64,000 nucleotides of DNA from Sediminibacterium sp. (GCA_016786865.1 JAEUVE010000011.1:62001-126000), one strand, 5' to 3'; shown: positions 27,062 through 36,308, counted from the stretch's first letter. The notes: generated by a model not told the origin, from the sequence alone. A program made the numbers and translations.

Positions 27062-28753
27062 ATGATGCAATTTATTAAATCTCTTTGCTCCGGCTTGTTT
27101 TTTCTGTTTCCGCTTTGGGTTGCTGCCCAGTCTGCCTATATTCCAATGGGAATGAAGGATTATACCCTGATTGAACGGCTCGAAATCAAAACGAAGCATC
27201 CGGACCTGAACTTTTCTCATATCAAACCCTATAACAGAAAACAATATACCCGGCAGGTAGAATTTGTAGACAGCCTCAGGTATGCAGACGAAAAAATATC
27301 GGCGCAGCTCAGCGAAGTAGATAAGTACAATATTGACCGGTTTCTGATAAACAATGCCGAGTGGACCAGCAGGGAAGACCTGAAGAAACCACAGAACATG
27401 TTCCGGGATTTCTTTCATTCCAAGGGTAATTTCTTTGAAGTGAACAACAAGGATTTTTACCTGCAGGTGAACCCGTTGCTGAATGTGCAGTATGGTAAGG
27501 AGCAAGGATATGATCGCCCTATTTTTCAAAATACAAGGGGAGTTTACCTGCGGGGACGCATTGCAGACAAAGTAGGATTTGATCTTTATTTTACCGATAC
27601 GCAGGAAAGAGATCCCCGCTATGTACAGGCCTGGGTAAAACAGTACAAAGCCATACCGGGTGCGGGGTTTTATAAGCCCCTGGGTGTGGTGGAGGGATAT
27701 GATTATACCGAAGTACGGGGTTCTGTTACCTGGAAAGTGGCCAAATTCATGGACATGCAGTTTGGGTACGACCGAAATTTTATTGGCAACGGTATCAGAA
27801 GTACTTTTCTGAGTGATTTTAGTAACACCGGTTTGTTTTTAAAAGTAAATACGCGGATCTGGAAACTGAATTATGAAAACCTGTTCATGGAACTGGTTGC
27901 CCCCAATCAGCGCATCGCCAATGGCGGGGTGAACCTGCCTCGGAAATATTTCAGGATGAATCACCTCAGCATCAATGCTACGAAATGGCTGAACCTGGGC
28001 ATATTTGATGCCGTGATGTTTGGCAGAGGGGATCATTTCGATTTCATGTACCTCAATCCCATCCTCTTCCTGACCGCCGGCCAGCAACAGATTGGCAGCC
28101 CCGACAATACCATGCTGGGCGTGGATTTCAAGGCCAATATTGCTAAAAGGTTTCAGCTTTACGGGCAGGTGAATTTTGATGAGTTCTATACCAAAACCCT
28201 CTTCAACAACAAGAACAGCTGGAACAATAAATATGCTTACCAGGTTGGCTTAAAATACATCGATGCCTTTGGTCTGAAGAATGTGGATCTGCAACTGGAA
28301 AGCAACCGGGTGCGTCCGTTTACTTATTCGCACCTCGATAGCAGCAGCAACTGGACCAATTACAACCAGCCTTTTGCACATCCATTGGGTGCAAACTTTC
28401 AGGAATATATAGCTGTAGTGCGGGCCCAGCCGCTGAAGCGCCTTTACCTGAATGCTTCTGCGCTCTATTACAAACAGGGGCTGGATTCGCTCGGATTCAA
28501 CATGGGCGGAAACCCGATGCGTTCATACAATACGAGACCCCGTAGCGATAACTGGACCGTGGGCAGCGGTGATCTGGCAAGATGCTTACTCATAACCTTA
28601 CAGGCTTCTTATGAACTGGCCGAAAACCTGTTCATCGATGTTACACTGAACAGGAGAAGTTATAAAACTCAGCTGACGGGCGTAACACCGGATGCCACCA
28701 TCATCACAGGTGGAATCCGCTGGAATATGGCCAGGCGTAGTTTTGCTTTTTAA
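27062..28753 (+). CDS. Outer-membrane beta-barrel protein, Wzi/RemB-like
   Basis: A 563-aa exported protein with a signal peptide (residues 1-22, ending VAAQ) and alternating aromatic/polar strands to the C-terminus, which ends RWNMARRSFAF. It resembles the capsule-assembly Wzi superfamily, which in gliding Bacteroidota includes RemB. Wzi binds capsule polysaccharide at the outer membrane; that function here is inferred from overall resemblance. It starts 23 bp from the divergent dihydroorotase gene, so its promoter must reach into that gene. It is convergent with porT. Confidence 0.72.
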   Translation: MMQFIKSLCSGLFFLFPLWVAAQSAYIPMGMKDYTLIERLEIKTKHPDLNFSHIKPYNRKQYTRQVEFVDSLRYADEKISAQLSEVDKYNIDRFLINNAEWTSREDLKKPQNMFRDFFHSKGNFFEVNNKDFYLQVNPLLNVQYGKEQGYDRPIFQNTRGVYLRGRIADKVGFDLYFTDTQERDPRYVQAWVKQYKAIPGAGFYKPLGVVEGYDYTEVRGSVTWKVAKFMDMQFGYDRNFIGNGIRSTFLSDFSNTGLFLKVNTRIWKLNYENLFMELVAPNQRIANGGVNLPRKYFRMNHLSINATKWLNLGIFDAVMFGRGDHFDFMYLNPILFLTAGQQQIGSPDNTMLGVDFKANIAKRFQLYGQVNFDEFYTKTLFNNKNSWNNKYAYQVGLKYIDAFGLKNVDLQLESNRVRPFTYSHLDSSSNWTNYNQPFAHPLGANFQEYIAVVRAQPLKRLYLNASALYYKQGLDSLGFNMGGNPMRSYNTRPRSDNWTVGSGDLARCLLITLQASYELAENLFIDVTLNRRSYKTQLTGVTPDATIITGGIRWNMARRSFAF

Positions 28754-28770
28754 GTGGTGATCGCTAAAGG

Positions 28771-29493
28771 TTAATCTTCGAGGTGCAGGGAAAATACAAT
28801 CATCCTCGACTGAATTTTATCCAGCACATTAGAATACTTCAGTGCAGGATCTGTCTGGTGGATATTCGACAGGCCGTAGCTGATTTTGATTTCGGGCGAA
28901 ATGGTTACAAAGGGCAGATAAAAATTAAATCCGATTCCGCCTTCCAATCCAAAATCTCCCTGTTTCAGCTTCACCATATCTTCCGCGTTACGGGCGGTGG
29001 AATTACTGGAAAGATCAATATCGTATTTAACTCCGCCCAACAGATAGGTTCTGAAATTGCCAATCCGATCCGAACTGAATTTCAGCTGAAACGGGAAGCT
29101 GACCAGCGTGGAAGGAAGACTTTGTACATGGGTAGACCCCTCACCGGGCAGGGTTTTGCCGAGCTGGTACCGGATGGATCTGGCCCCCCCGATGATCAAT
29201 TGCGGATTGGTCCGCACCTGAAGATGACTGGTGAGTCTTGCACTGGCCATCAATCCCATGGTAATTCCTCCGCTGGAACCGGGTTCTGCAACAAGGATGG
29301 TATCGCTGTTGAGGAATGCAGGAGACTTAGAAAGGTGAAGATTGGATGTATTGTATCCGAGGGTGATGCCAAAATAGTAGGGCAGATCCTCCCGATAGAT
29401 TCTGTATTGTTGTTTTTGGGCATAGGAGTGCTGTACTATCCCCAAAAGAGAAAGCGACAGCAGTACTATTTGCTTCCGCAGTAAATAGTGCAT
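28771..29493 (-). CDS. porT: PorT-family outer-membrane protein (type IX secretion)
   Basis: A 240-aa exported barrel protein with a signal peptide (about 1-25, ending HSYAQ) and beta-strand-rich sequence such as YYFGITLGYNTSNLHLS and GDFGLEGGIGFNFYLPF. Its length and position immediately downstream of ubiE, overlapping it by 28 bp, match the conserved ubiE-porT arrangement in Bacteroidota. PorT is needed for type IX secretion and gliding in species that have them. No other T9SS gene is in the window. Family assignment rests on synteny and barrel features. Confidence 0.82.
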   Translation of the reverse strand: MHYLLRKQIVLLSLSLLGIVQHSYAQKQQYRIYREDLPYYFGITLGYNTSNLHLSKSPAFLNSDTILVAEPGSSGGITMGLMASARLTSHLQVRTNPQLIIGGARSIRYQLGKTLPGEGSTHVQSLPSTLVSFPFQLKFSSDRIGNFRTYLLGGVKYDIDLSSNSTARNAEDMVKLKQGDFGLEGGIGFNFYLPFVTISPEIKISYGLSNIHQTDPALKYSNVLDKIQSRMIVFSLHLED

Positions 29494-30209
29494 ATTCCGA
29501 AACTAAGCTTTTTCAAATAAGTTTGGGTAAATCCTGCGCCATTCATGATTTTTAAAAATGATTGTCCTTCGGGGAAGGCCTGAACACTGTCATTCAGGTA
29601 TTGATAGGCATCTCTGTTCTTGGAAAACAATTTGCCAATGGTGGGTGTAATAACGTTCATGTACAGGTGATAAAACTGACTGAACACGGGAGCTGTAGGT
29701 TTGGAAAACTCCAGTACCACCAGTTTCCCGCCTGGCTTTAACACACGCAGCATTTCGCTCAGTCCTTTTTCCAGCAACTGAAAATTTCTTACGCCAAATG
29801 CTACGGTGATTGCATTGAAGGTATTGTCTTCGAAGGGAAGGCTAGCGCTGTCTCCATTCTGCAAAGTGATGTATTGATCCAGGTTTTTCTCCTTCAGTTT
29901 TTTTCGGCCGATTTCGAGCATACCTTCGGAAATATCAATACCAATGATTTTTTCGGGATGCAGCATTTTGTGGGTGAGGATGGCTACATCGGCTGTTCCG
30001 GTGGCTACATCCAAAATCATTTTGGGCTGAAGGGACTTCAATTCACTGATGGCTTTTTTTCGCCACCAGATATCAATGCCTACACTCAGGAAACGGTTCA
30101 GAAAATCATATTTGAAGGCGATATTGTTGAACATATCGGCCACCTGTTCTTTTTTAGTGAGTCCGCTCTCTTTAAAAGGCACGATCTCGTCGTGTGCAAA
30201 TTTTCCCAT
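29466..30209 (-). CDS. ubiE: Demethylmenaquinone methyltransferase
   Basis: A 247-aa SAM-dependent methyltransferase completing menaquinone synthesis. Signatures are VADMFNNIAFKYDFLNRFLS, motif I ILDVATGTADVA, TVAFGVRNF and MLRVLKPGGKLVVLEFSKP. As Bacteroidota respire with menaquinone, the MenG activity is the relevant one. The -7 box TATCTTTG ends only 4 nt before the ATG, predicting a leaderless message. porT overlaps the 3' end. Confidence 0.97.
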   Translation of the reverse strand: MGKFAHDEIVPFKESGLTKKEQVADMFNNIAFKYDFLNRFLSVGIDIWWRKKAISELKSLQPKMILDVATGTADVAILTHKMLHPEKIIGIDISEGMLEIGRKKLKEKNLDQYITLQNGDSASLPFEDNTFNAITVAFGVRNFQLLEKGLSEMLRVLKPGGKLVVLEFSKPTAPVFSQFYHLYMNVITPTIGKLFSKNRDAYQYLNDSVQAFPEGQSFLKIMNGAGFTQTYLKKLSFGICTIYCGSK

Positions 30210-30213
30210 AGGT

Positions 30214-30221
30214 CAAAGATA
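30214..30221 (-). promoter_or_regulatory. -7 element TATCTTTG of ubiE-porT
   Basis: This exact TAnnTTTG match on the minus strand ends 4 nt upstream of the ubiE start codon at 30209. No clear -33 is visible. Confidence 0.5.
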
Positions 30222-30281
30222 TTCATTTTAGCGCCTGTTTGGGGTTCCTGTTGAAGGATTCCGGGCCGGAACTGGTTAATA

Positions 30282-30313
30282 TTTAGCGAAAATTGGGAAC
30301 TGCCCTATCTTCG
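30282..30313 (+). promoter_or_regulatory. rsgA promoter, TTTA-N20-TATCTTCG
   Basis: TATCTTCG (30306-30313) matches TAnnTTYG, with TTTA (30282-30285) 20 nt upstream. The -7 ends 6 nt before the GTG at 30320. This makes the upstream TTG at 30293 an unlikely start, since it would not be transcribed. Confidence 0.55.
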
Positions 30314-30319
30314 CAGCGC

Positions 30320-31246
30320 GTGGAAGCAAGAATTTACAAATCAACAGGTAGCTGGTATGTGGCCAGGGGGGCAGATGGCCGTATGTACAATGCCCGGGCT
30401 AAAGGCATATTTAAGATTGACGGTATTACCTCTACCAACCCGATTGCTGTAGGAGACATGGTGGAAATGCAGATTGAAGATGTACAGGAGGAATCGGCCA
30501 TCATCACCCAAATCCACGACCGCAAAAATTATGTAGCCAGGGTGTCTCCGCACAACAAAAGACAGCACCACATTATTGCCTCCAACCTGGACCAGAGCAT
30601 GCTTTTTGCCACATTAAAAGAGCCCAGAACTTCACAGGGATTTATTGATCGTTTTCTGATTTCCTGCGAATCTCATCATATTCCTGCGGTAATTGTTTTC
30701 AATAAGGCCGATCTCTATGGCAAAAAAGAAATGGCGCGGTTCGAAGAACTACGCGAAATGTACACCGCCATTGGATACACGGTTATTTTAACCAGCGTGG
30801 AAAATGGACTGGGACTGGATCAGGTACGCGCGCTTTTGCAGGATAAAACCACCCTGCTCAGCGGTCACAGCGGTGTGGGAAAATCTACCCTGATCAACCA
30901 ACTCTTTCCGCAGTTTAATTTAAAAACCCAGTCGGTGAGTGAATGGAGTGGCAAAGGGTTGCATACTACTACATTCGCGGAAATGTTCGACCTCAACGAA
31001 ACCAGCCGGGTGATTGACACACCGGGTGTACGTGAGTTTGGCCTGGTGGATATTACCAAACAGGAACTGTCTCATTACTTTCCTGAAATGCTCCGTTTAC
31101 TGGGCAATTGTCAGTTCAACAACTGCATGCATACCAATGAGCCGGGTTGTGCGGTAAAGAAAGAAGTAGGGATTGGTTCTGTGTCTGAGGACCGTTATGT
31201 AAGCTATTTGTCTATTCTGGAAACCATGGAAAACAAAACCTATTAA
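30320..31246 (+). CDS. rsgA: Ribosome small subunit-dependent GTPase A
   Basis: A protein of about 308 aa that assists late 30S maturation. It has an N-terminal OB fold (ARIYKSTGSWYVARGADG), a circularly permuted GTPase with NKAD (G4) before GHSGVGKSTLINQLFP (G1) and DTPGVREFGL (G3), and a C-terminal zinc knuckle (NCQFNNCMHTNEPGCAV). The GTG at 30320 is chosen because it starts the family-typical N-terminus and lies just downstream of the -7 box; a TTG at 30293 is the alternative. The stop overlaps that of the convergent small lipoprotein gene. Confidence 0.95.
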   Translation: MEARIYKSTGSWYVARGADGRMYNARAKGIFKIDGITSTNPIAVGDMVEMQIEDVQEESAIITQIHDRKNYVARVSPHNKRQHHIIASNLDQSMLFATLKEPRTSQGFIDRFLISCESHHIPAVIVFNKADLYGKKEMARFEELREMYTAIGYTVILTSVENGLGLDQVRALLQDKTTLLSGHSGVGKSTLINQLFPQFNLKTQSVSEWSGKGLHTTTFAEMFDLNETSRVIDTPGVREFGLVDITKQELSHYFPEMLRLLGNCQFNNCMHTNEPGCAVKKEVGIGSVSEDRYVSYLSILETMENKTY

Positions 31247-31440
31247 CCTCCGAAGCTTTTTCCTTTTTTGTATTTAGGTGCTTTGATGGCTTTACCATCT
31301 CCGGAAAGCAGTTTTTCTGCGCCCACATTTTTGCCATTAGACGGACATCCGGCTTTCTGCGAACCCCCTCCCAGGCCAAGCAGCCTGCAGGAAGAAAACA
31401 GCAGCATAATACAACAGCCTGAGAGTAGGAGTTTTTTCAT
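31243..31440 (-). CDS. Small lipoprotein
   Basis: A 65-aa protein with a classical lipoprotein signal peptide (MKKLLLSGCCIMLLFSSC, lipobox FSSC with Cys18), leaving a mature peptide of about 48 residues that is Gly/Lys-rich with one further Cys (KAGCPSNGKN). No domain is recognised. It follows the carbonic anhydrase gene by 26 bp on the same strand, so it may share its transcript. Function unknown. Small lipoproteins of this sort are frequent in Chitinophagaceae. Confidence 0.75.
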   Translation of the reverse strand: MKKLLLSGCCIMLLFSSCRLLGLGGGSQKAGCPSNGKNVGAEKLLSGDGKAIKAPKYKKGKSFGG

Positions 31441-31466
31441 GGAAACAAGTATACGATAAATATAAC

Positions 31467-32003
31467 TTATTTAATAAAGTTGTGGTTGTAATCGCTGAAC
31501 CAGGAAGCATATTTAACGTAATTGTTGGAGATCCGGTCAATTTCTCCGTGGATCATATCGGGCGACAGATCCTTTACTTTTTTAGCAGGAACGCCTGCAT
31601 AAATGCATCCGGATTCTACCACCGTTCCTTCCAGCAGTACAGCGCCTGCTGCAATGATGGAGTTGGAATGAATAATGCAACGGTCCATCACAATAGCACC
31701 CATGCCCACCAGTACATCGTTGTGTATGGTACAGCCATGTACCAATGCATTGTGGCCAATGGATACCCGGTCTCCGATTTCTGTAGGGTTTTTCTGGTAA
31801 GTGCAGTGTATTACAGCGCCGTCCTGGATATTGACCTTGTTCCCCATTTTAATATAATGAACATCTCCCCTGATGACTGCATTGAACCATACACTGCATT
31901 CATCACCCATGGTTACATCACCAACGATGGTTGCATTGGGTGCAATAAAACAATCGGAGCCCATTTGAGGGTGTTTGCCAAGAACAGGGAGAATAGTAGC
32001 CAT
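31467..32003 (-). CDS. Gamma-carbonic anhydrase family protein
   Basis: A 178-aa left-handed beta-helix protein made of hexapeptide repeats ([LIV]-G-x4). It shows the family signatures ECSVWFNAVIRGDVHYIKMG, IGDRVSIGHNALVHGCTIH and VLVGMGAIVMDR. The His residues in GHNALVHGC and the His in GDVHYI lie where the Cam/YrdA metal ligands are found. Such trimers bind Zn or Fe; carbonic anhydrase activity is established only for some members. The gene is divergent from the aminotransferase. Confidence 0.93.
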   Translation of the reverse strand: MATILPVLGKHPQMGSDCFIAPNATIVGDVTMGDECSVWFNAVIRGDVHYIKMGNKVNIQDGAVIHCTYQKNPTEIGDRVSIGHNALVHGCTIHNDVLVGMGAIVMDRCIIHSNSIIAAGAVLLEGTVVESGCIYAGVPAKKVKDLSPDMIHGEIDRISNNYVKYASWFSDYNHNFIK

Positions 32004-32021
32004 ATCGTATACAGGTTTGGA

Positions 32022-32029
32022 CGAAGTTA
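32022..32029 (-). promoter_or_regulatory. -7 element TAACTTCG of carbonic anhydrase gene
   Basis: This TAnnTTYG match on the minus strand lies 18 nt upstream of the ATG at 32003. A TTAG sits 21 nt further upstream, a weak -33. Confidence 0.4.
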
Positions 32030-32051
32030 TTAATTATCCGCCATCTTATTC

Positions 32052-32059
32052 TAATTTTG
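32052..32059 (+). promoter_or_regulatory. -7 element TAATTTTG of aminotransferase gene
   Basis: This exact TAnnTTTG match ends 5 nt before the ATG at 32065. It supports that start over the ORF beginning at 31975, which would overlap the divergent carbonic anhydrase gene, and predicts a leaderless message. Confidence 0.5.
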
Positions 32060-32064
32060 GCACA

Positions 32065-33243
32065 ATGAATAACCGCCAATTGTTTCTTTCGCACGTAGCA
32101 CAAACCTCTCCTAAGCCTATTGGTATTGAAATGGCAAAGGCGGATGGAATTTATTTGTGGGATACTTCCGGAAAAAAATACATAGATGGAATTTCGGGGT
32201 TCAGTGTATGCAATATTGGTCATGGAAATCCGGAAGTGATCAAAGCGGTACAAGAGCAGGCGGCAGCGTATATGCATGTGATTGTATATGGCGAATTCAT
32301 TGAATCACCACAGGTGTCTTATGCTTCCCTGCTGGCAGCACATCTGCCGGACAACCTGAACTGTGTTTATTTTACCAATAGTGGCTCCGAAGCAACGGAG
32401 GGCGCAATGAAGCTGGCCAAGCGGGCCACAGGCAGAACCAAAATTATAGCCTGCAATAAAGCCTATCATGGCAGTACACAGGGTTCGCTGAGTGTAATGG
32501 GCGATGAGTACTGGAGAAATGCCTATCGTCCGTTGTTGCCCGATATCTGGCACCTCGATTACGGCAGCGATGCGTTGCTCGATGCCATTGATTCCTCAAC
32601 CGCCTGTGTACTGATGGAAACCGTTCAGGCAGAAAGCGGCATCAACCCGCCCTCTCCGGAGTGGATACAGGCTGTGCGGGCCAAATGCACGGAATACGGC
32701 GTGTTGCTGATCCTGGACGAAATACAGGCGGGGTTTGGGAGAACCGGTACCCTTTGGGCTTTTGAACAGTTTGGCATTGTTCCGGATATTTTATTGTTGG
32801 GGAAAGCCCTTGGCGGTGGTATGCCATTGGGTGCATTTATTACCAGTACAGAAAGAATGAATCTGCTGACTCATCAACCCGTGTTGGGTCATATCACTAC
32901 ATTTGGCGGTCATCCGGTTTCCTGTGCAGCCGGTAAAACAGCTTTTGAGGTATTGTTAAAAGGCGGCTGGATTCAGGAGGTTAAGCAAAAAGAGCAGCTG
33001 TTGCTACAGGAACTAAGGCATCCTGCCATCCGGTCGGTTAACCACCATGGACTTTGGGTGTCGTTGCAGTTTGAAACAGAGGAAAAAGCACAGGCAGTGG
33101 TGCATCGTTGTGTGCAAAACGGATTGGTAACCGACTGGTTTCTGTTTGCTCCGGATCGCCTGCGAATTGCTCCGCCACTGATTGCTACAGCGGAACAACT
33201 CCGTGAATTATGTGCAATTGTGTTAAAGAGTATAGAACCATAA
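32065..33243 (+). CDS. Class III (PLP-dependent) aminotransferase
   Basis: A 392-aa aminotransferase of the acetylornithine/GABA family. Visible motifs are YIDGISGFSVCNIGHGNPEV, FTNSGSEATEGAMKLAKRAT, the cofactor-binding LLILDEIQAGFGRTG and the PLP-lysine segment LLLGKALGGGMPLGAF (Lys about 250). The amino donor cannot be told from sequence; there are no arg genes nearby. The start was chosen by the promoter position and by avoiding overlap with the carbonic anhydrase gene. The stop codon abuts the convergent bshA stop with no gap. Confidence 0.9.
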   Translation: MNNRQLFLSHVAQTSPKPIGIEMAKADGIYLWDTSGKKYIDGISGFSVCNIGHGNPEVIKAVQEQAAAYMHVIVYGEFIESPQVSYASLLAAHLPDNLNCVYFTNSGSEATEGAMKLAKRATGRTKIIACNKAYHGSTQGSLSVMGDEYWRNAYRPLLPDIWHLDYGSDALLDAIDSSTACVLMETVQAESGINPPSPEWIQAVRAKCTEYGVLLILDEIQAGFGRTGTLWAFEQFGIVPDILLLGKALGGGMPLGAFITSTERMNLLTHQPVLGHITTFGGHPVSCAAGKTAFEVLLKGGWIQEVKQKEQLLLQELRHPAIRSVNHHGLWVSLQFETEEKAQAVVHRCVQNGLVTDWFLFAPDRLRIAPPLIATAEQLRELCAIVLKSIEP

Positions 33244-34389
33244 TCAGGCCTGACAACCGGACTCCATTCTGCAAAATCTTCCGTATAAAGCTTCATAGAT
33301 CGGAATGATTTTCCTGATGTCGAATTGCAGCGCCTGCTGGTAAGCGGCGTTTTTCATGGCTTCCAGCTTTTCATCACTTTTCAGTAACTCAATGGCAAAA
33401 GAACTCATGGCTGCCACATCTCCTACATTAACCATGTAGCCTGTTTCTCCGTGTACGTTGATTTCACCCAGACCGCCGGCATTGGTGCTGATTACCACAG
33501 ATCTCGCCGCCATGGCTTCCAGTGCTGCCAAACCAAAACTCTCGTATTCGGAAGGCAATACAAATACATCGCTCACGGCCAGAATATCTTCCATTTGTTC
33601 CTGCTTACCCAAAAAGCGGATTTCATCGTAAACACCCAATTCCCTGGCAAGCTCTTCGCAGGCATGTCGTTCCGGACCATCACCTACCATCAGTAATTTG
33701 GCCGGTACAGCTTTAAGTACATTGGCAAATACTTCAACCACTTCCGTTACCCGCTTTACTTTTCTGAAGTTGGAGGCATGCATCAGAATTTTTTCGCCTT
33801 TGGGTGCAATCACTTTTCGGAATGCATCAATCGGCTTTTTATTGAACCGGTTTACATCTACAAAGTTGTAGATCACTTCTATTTCTTTTTCAATGGCAAA
33901 GGACTGATAGGTTTCATCGCGGAGGTTCCTGGATACCGCAGTGATGGCGTCACTTTCATTGATGGAAAAAGTGACAACGGGTTCATAGGTTTTGTCTCTT
34001 CCTACCAGGGTAATATCGGTACCATGCAGGGTAGTGATGAATGGAACATGCCTGCCGATTTTTTTCTGAACAATCTGCCTTGCCATATAGGCTGCGGAGG
34101 CATGCGGTATGGCATAATGCACATGCAGCAGGTCCAGGTCGTAGTTCATGATCACATCCACCATGGTGCTGGCCAGTGCCACTTCATAGGGTGGGTAATC
34201 GAATAAGGGGTAAGTTGGAACCCTTACCTCATGATAAAATATGTTGGTGTTGAATACATTCAGTCGTACAGGCTGCTGGTAGGTGATGAAATGCACCTGG
34301 TGTCCCTCATCTGCCAGTGCCTTGCCCAGTTCTGTTGCCAGCACACCACTTCCGCCGAATGTTGGATAACACACAATTCCAATACGCAT
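33244..34389 (-). CDS. bshA: N-acetyl-alpha-D-glucosaminyl L-malate synthase BshA
   Basis: A 381-aa GT4 glycosyltransferase for the first step of bacillithiol synthesis: UDP-GlcNAc plus L-malate. It begins MRIGIVCYPTFGGSGVLATE, the characteristic BshA N-terminus, with LHVHYAIPHASAAYMAR, FITTLHGTDITLVG and the donor-binding EYESFGLAALEAMA. An upstream in-frame ATG at 34419 would add ten untypical residues. bshB and bshC are not in the window. Its presence implies bacillithiol as the main low-molecular-weight thiol. Confidence 0.93.
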   Translation of the reverse strand: MRIGIVCYPTFGGSGVLATELGKALADEGHQVHFITYQQPVRLNVFNTNIFYHEVRVPTYPLFDYPPYEVALASTMVDVIMNYDLDLLHVHYAIPHASAAYMARQIVQKKIGRHVPFITTLHGTDITLVGRDKTYEPVVTFSINESDAITAVSRNLRDETYQSFAIEKEIEVIYNFVDVNRFNKKPIDAFRKVIAPKGEKILMHASNFRKVKRVTEVVEVFANVLKAVPAKLLMVGDGPERHACEELARELGVYDEIRFLGKQEQMEDILAVSDVFVLPSEYESFGLAALEAMAARSVVISTNAGGLGEINVHGETGYMVNVGDVAAMSSFAIELLKSDEKLEAMKNAAYQQALQFDIRKIIPIYEALYGRFCRMESGCQA

Positions 34390-34538
34390 AATCTTGAGTT
34401 TAACGTTAGTATTATGCAATTAACAACTAATTTCTGATTCTGTTCTTTTCCGGTGGATTAGTGGTACAAACAAAACAATTGGTTAACTTGGCCAACGATC
34501 ATTTGCCCGGTTAGCCGGGTTGTTTAAAATACACGCAC

Positions 34539-35909
34539 ATGAAAAAACTGTTATTGCTGGCACTGCTTTGCCCCGCTCTCCTGATGGCGCAAAAAAATCA
34601 GGATTCCGTTTTTATCAAGAAGATTTCCGATGAAATCATGCGAAACGGAAAAGCCTACGATCTGCTTCGTGAGTTAACCAAGGGTATTGGTGGCAGGCTG
34701 GCAGGTTCACCTCAGTTTACCAAAGCAGTTGCCTGGGGAGAGGGAGCGTTAAAAGCAGCAGGAGCAGACAAGGTTTTTTTACAGGAATGTCTGATGCCTA
34801 ACTGGAACAGAGGCGGGAAGGACGAAGCTTCTGTTGTATTGATCAACAATGCCAAAACTGCACGCAAACTGGATGTGCTTGCCCTTGGTAATTCGCTGGG
34901 CACCAACGGAAAAACAGTAACGGCCTCGGTACTTGCCGTAGCTGATTTTGACGAGCTGGAAGCCAAAAAAGACCAGGTAAAAGGAAAGATTGTTTATTAC
35001 AACCATAAGTTTGATGCAGCCAATATCCAAACCTTCCGTTCTTATGGCGAGGCAGGTCAGTACCGAAGAAACGGCGCCAGCAGGGCGGCCAAATACGGTG
35101 CTGTAGGAGTTATGATTCGTTCGCTGACCGAAGCTACCGATAACAATCCGCATACAGGCTCTATGAGCTACAACGATTCATTTCCTAAGATTCCAGCCGT
35201 GGCACTGGGTGGATACGATGCAGATTATGTATGGAAACTGAGCCGCCAGTCTTCATTCCAGGTTTCACTGAAAACCAACGGCCATTTTCTGCCCGATGCA
35301 GTAGGACACAATGTGGTGGCTGAATTAACCGGTTCGGAATTTCCGGATCAGTTCATTACGGTAGGCGGACACCTCGACAGCTGGGATGTGAATGAAGGTG
35401 CACACGACGACGGAGCGGGTATTGTACAGACTATTGAAATTCTACGCACATTAAAAACACTGGGATACCGGCCAAAACACAGCCTGCGTTTTGTTTTGTT
35501 TGCGAACGAAGAAAATGGTATGAAGGGCGGAAATAAATATGCATCGGAAGCAAAGGATAAAAATGAAAAACATGTATTTGCATTGGAGAGTGATGCCGGT
35601 GGGTTTACGCCAAGAGGATTTGGCTTTACCATGAGTGAGTCTCAGCTCGCAAAAGTGCAGTCCTGGCTTTCTTTGCTGAAGCCTTATGGAACAGAATCAC
35701 TGACCATGGGTGGCGGCGGCGCCGACATTGGTCCTTTGAACAGAGCCTTTGGAACGCCAATCGGCGGTCTGGTGCCCGACAGCCAGCGTTACTTTGATAT
35801 TCATCACGCGCGCAACGATGTATTTGAGAATGTAAACAAACGCGAACTCAATCTGGGTGCAGTGAATATGGCTGCGCTTCTCTATCTGATAGACCAATAC
35901 GGACTTTAA
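34539..35909 (+). CDS. Secreted M28 family zinc peptidase
   Basis: A 456-aa exported aminopeptidase/carboxypeptidase Q-like enzyme. A signal peptide covers residues 1-17 (ending LMAQ). A PA-domain-like insert (about 130-240) precedes the catalytic domain with zinc ligands in VGGHLDSWDV, EGAHDDGAG, FANEENGMKGG and ALESDAGG, and a final His in YFDIHHARNDV. It would trim peptides in the periplasm or outside the cell. The next gene begins two bases after its stop. Confidence 0.92.
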   Translation: MKKLLLLALLCPALLMAQKNQDSVFIKKISDEIMRNGKAYDLLRELTKGIGGRLAGSPQFTKAVAWGEGALKAAGADKVFLQECLMPNWNRGGKDEASVVLINNAKTARKLDVLALGNSLGTNGKTVTASVLAVADFDELEAKKDQVKGKIVYYNHKFDAANIQTFRSYGEAGQYRRNGASRAAKYGAVGVMIRSLTEATDNNPHTGSMSYNDSFPKIPAVALGGYDADYVWKLSRQSSFQVSLKTNGHFLPDAVGHNVVAELTGSEFPDQFITVGGHLDSWDVNEGAHDDGAGIVQTIEILRTLKTLGYRPKHSLRFVLFANEENGMKGGNKYASEAKDKNEKHVFALESDAGGFTPRGFGFTMSESQLAKVQSWLSLLKPYGTESLTMGGGGADIGPLNRAFGTPIGGLVPDSQRYFDIHHARNDVFENVNKRELNLGAVNMAALLYLIDQYGL

Positions 35910-35910
35910 T

Positions 35911-36306
35911 ATGACCACCGCTAAAAAAATCATCTGGAGTACAGTAACCCTGTTGCTGATTGCAGCTATCCTGTTTGGTTACTGGAAATATTATTTTGTA
36001 TTTGCCGAGGGAACCAAGGCCGGTGTGCTCAATACCTTTCAGCAAAAAGGATTTGTTTTTAAAACCTATGAGGGTAAGATTATTCAGAGTGGGTTCAAGG
36101 CCAATGTGCAGAGCAATGAGTTTGATTTTAGCGTAACCGATCCCAAAGTGGCATTGATACTGGAAAAAAACTCCGGAAGGGAACTCAACCTGCATTACAA
36201 AAGATACCTGGGTGCATTACCCTGGAGAGGTATGCAGTCCTATGTTGTAGACAGTGTACTCGAAATAAGGGGGGTGGCCGGGGAAACCACCATCAGCCCT
36301 AAATAA
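35911..36306 (+). CDS. Small membrane-anchored protein of unknown function
   Basis: A 131-aa protein with one N-terminal transmembrane helix (about residues 8-26, IIWSTVTLLLIAAILFGYW) and a soluble domain with KGFVFKTYEGKIIQSGF and LPWRGMQSYVVDSVLEI. I recognise it as a conserved Bacteroidota type, sometimes annotated as 6-phosphogluconate dehydrogenase, although nothing dehydrogenase-like is visible. It starts one base after the M28 peptidase stop and is probably co-transcribed with it. Confidence 0.8.
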   Translation: MTTAKKIIWSTVTLLLIAAILFGYWKYYFVFAEGTKAGVLNTFQQKGFVFKTYEGKIIQSGFKANVQSNEFDFSVTDPKVALILEKNSGRELNLHYKRYLGALPWRGMQSYVVDSVLEIRGVAGETTISPK

Positions 36307-36308
36307 AC

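Noticed and set aside
34506..34519. Small hairpin CCCGG-TTAG-CCGGG before the M28 peptidase
   Set aside because: A 5-bp stem between divergent genes has no transcript to terminate from either side and is too weak to call as regulatory.
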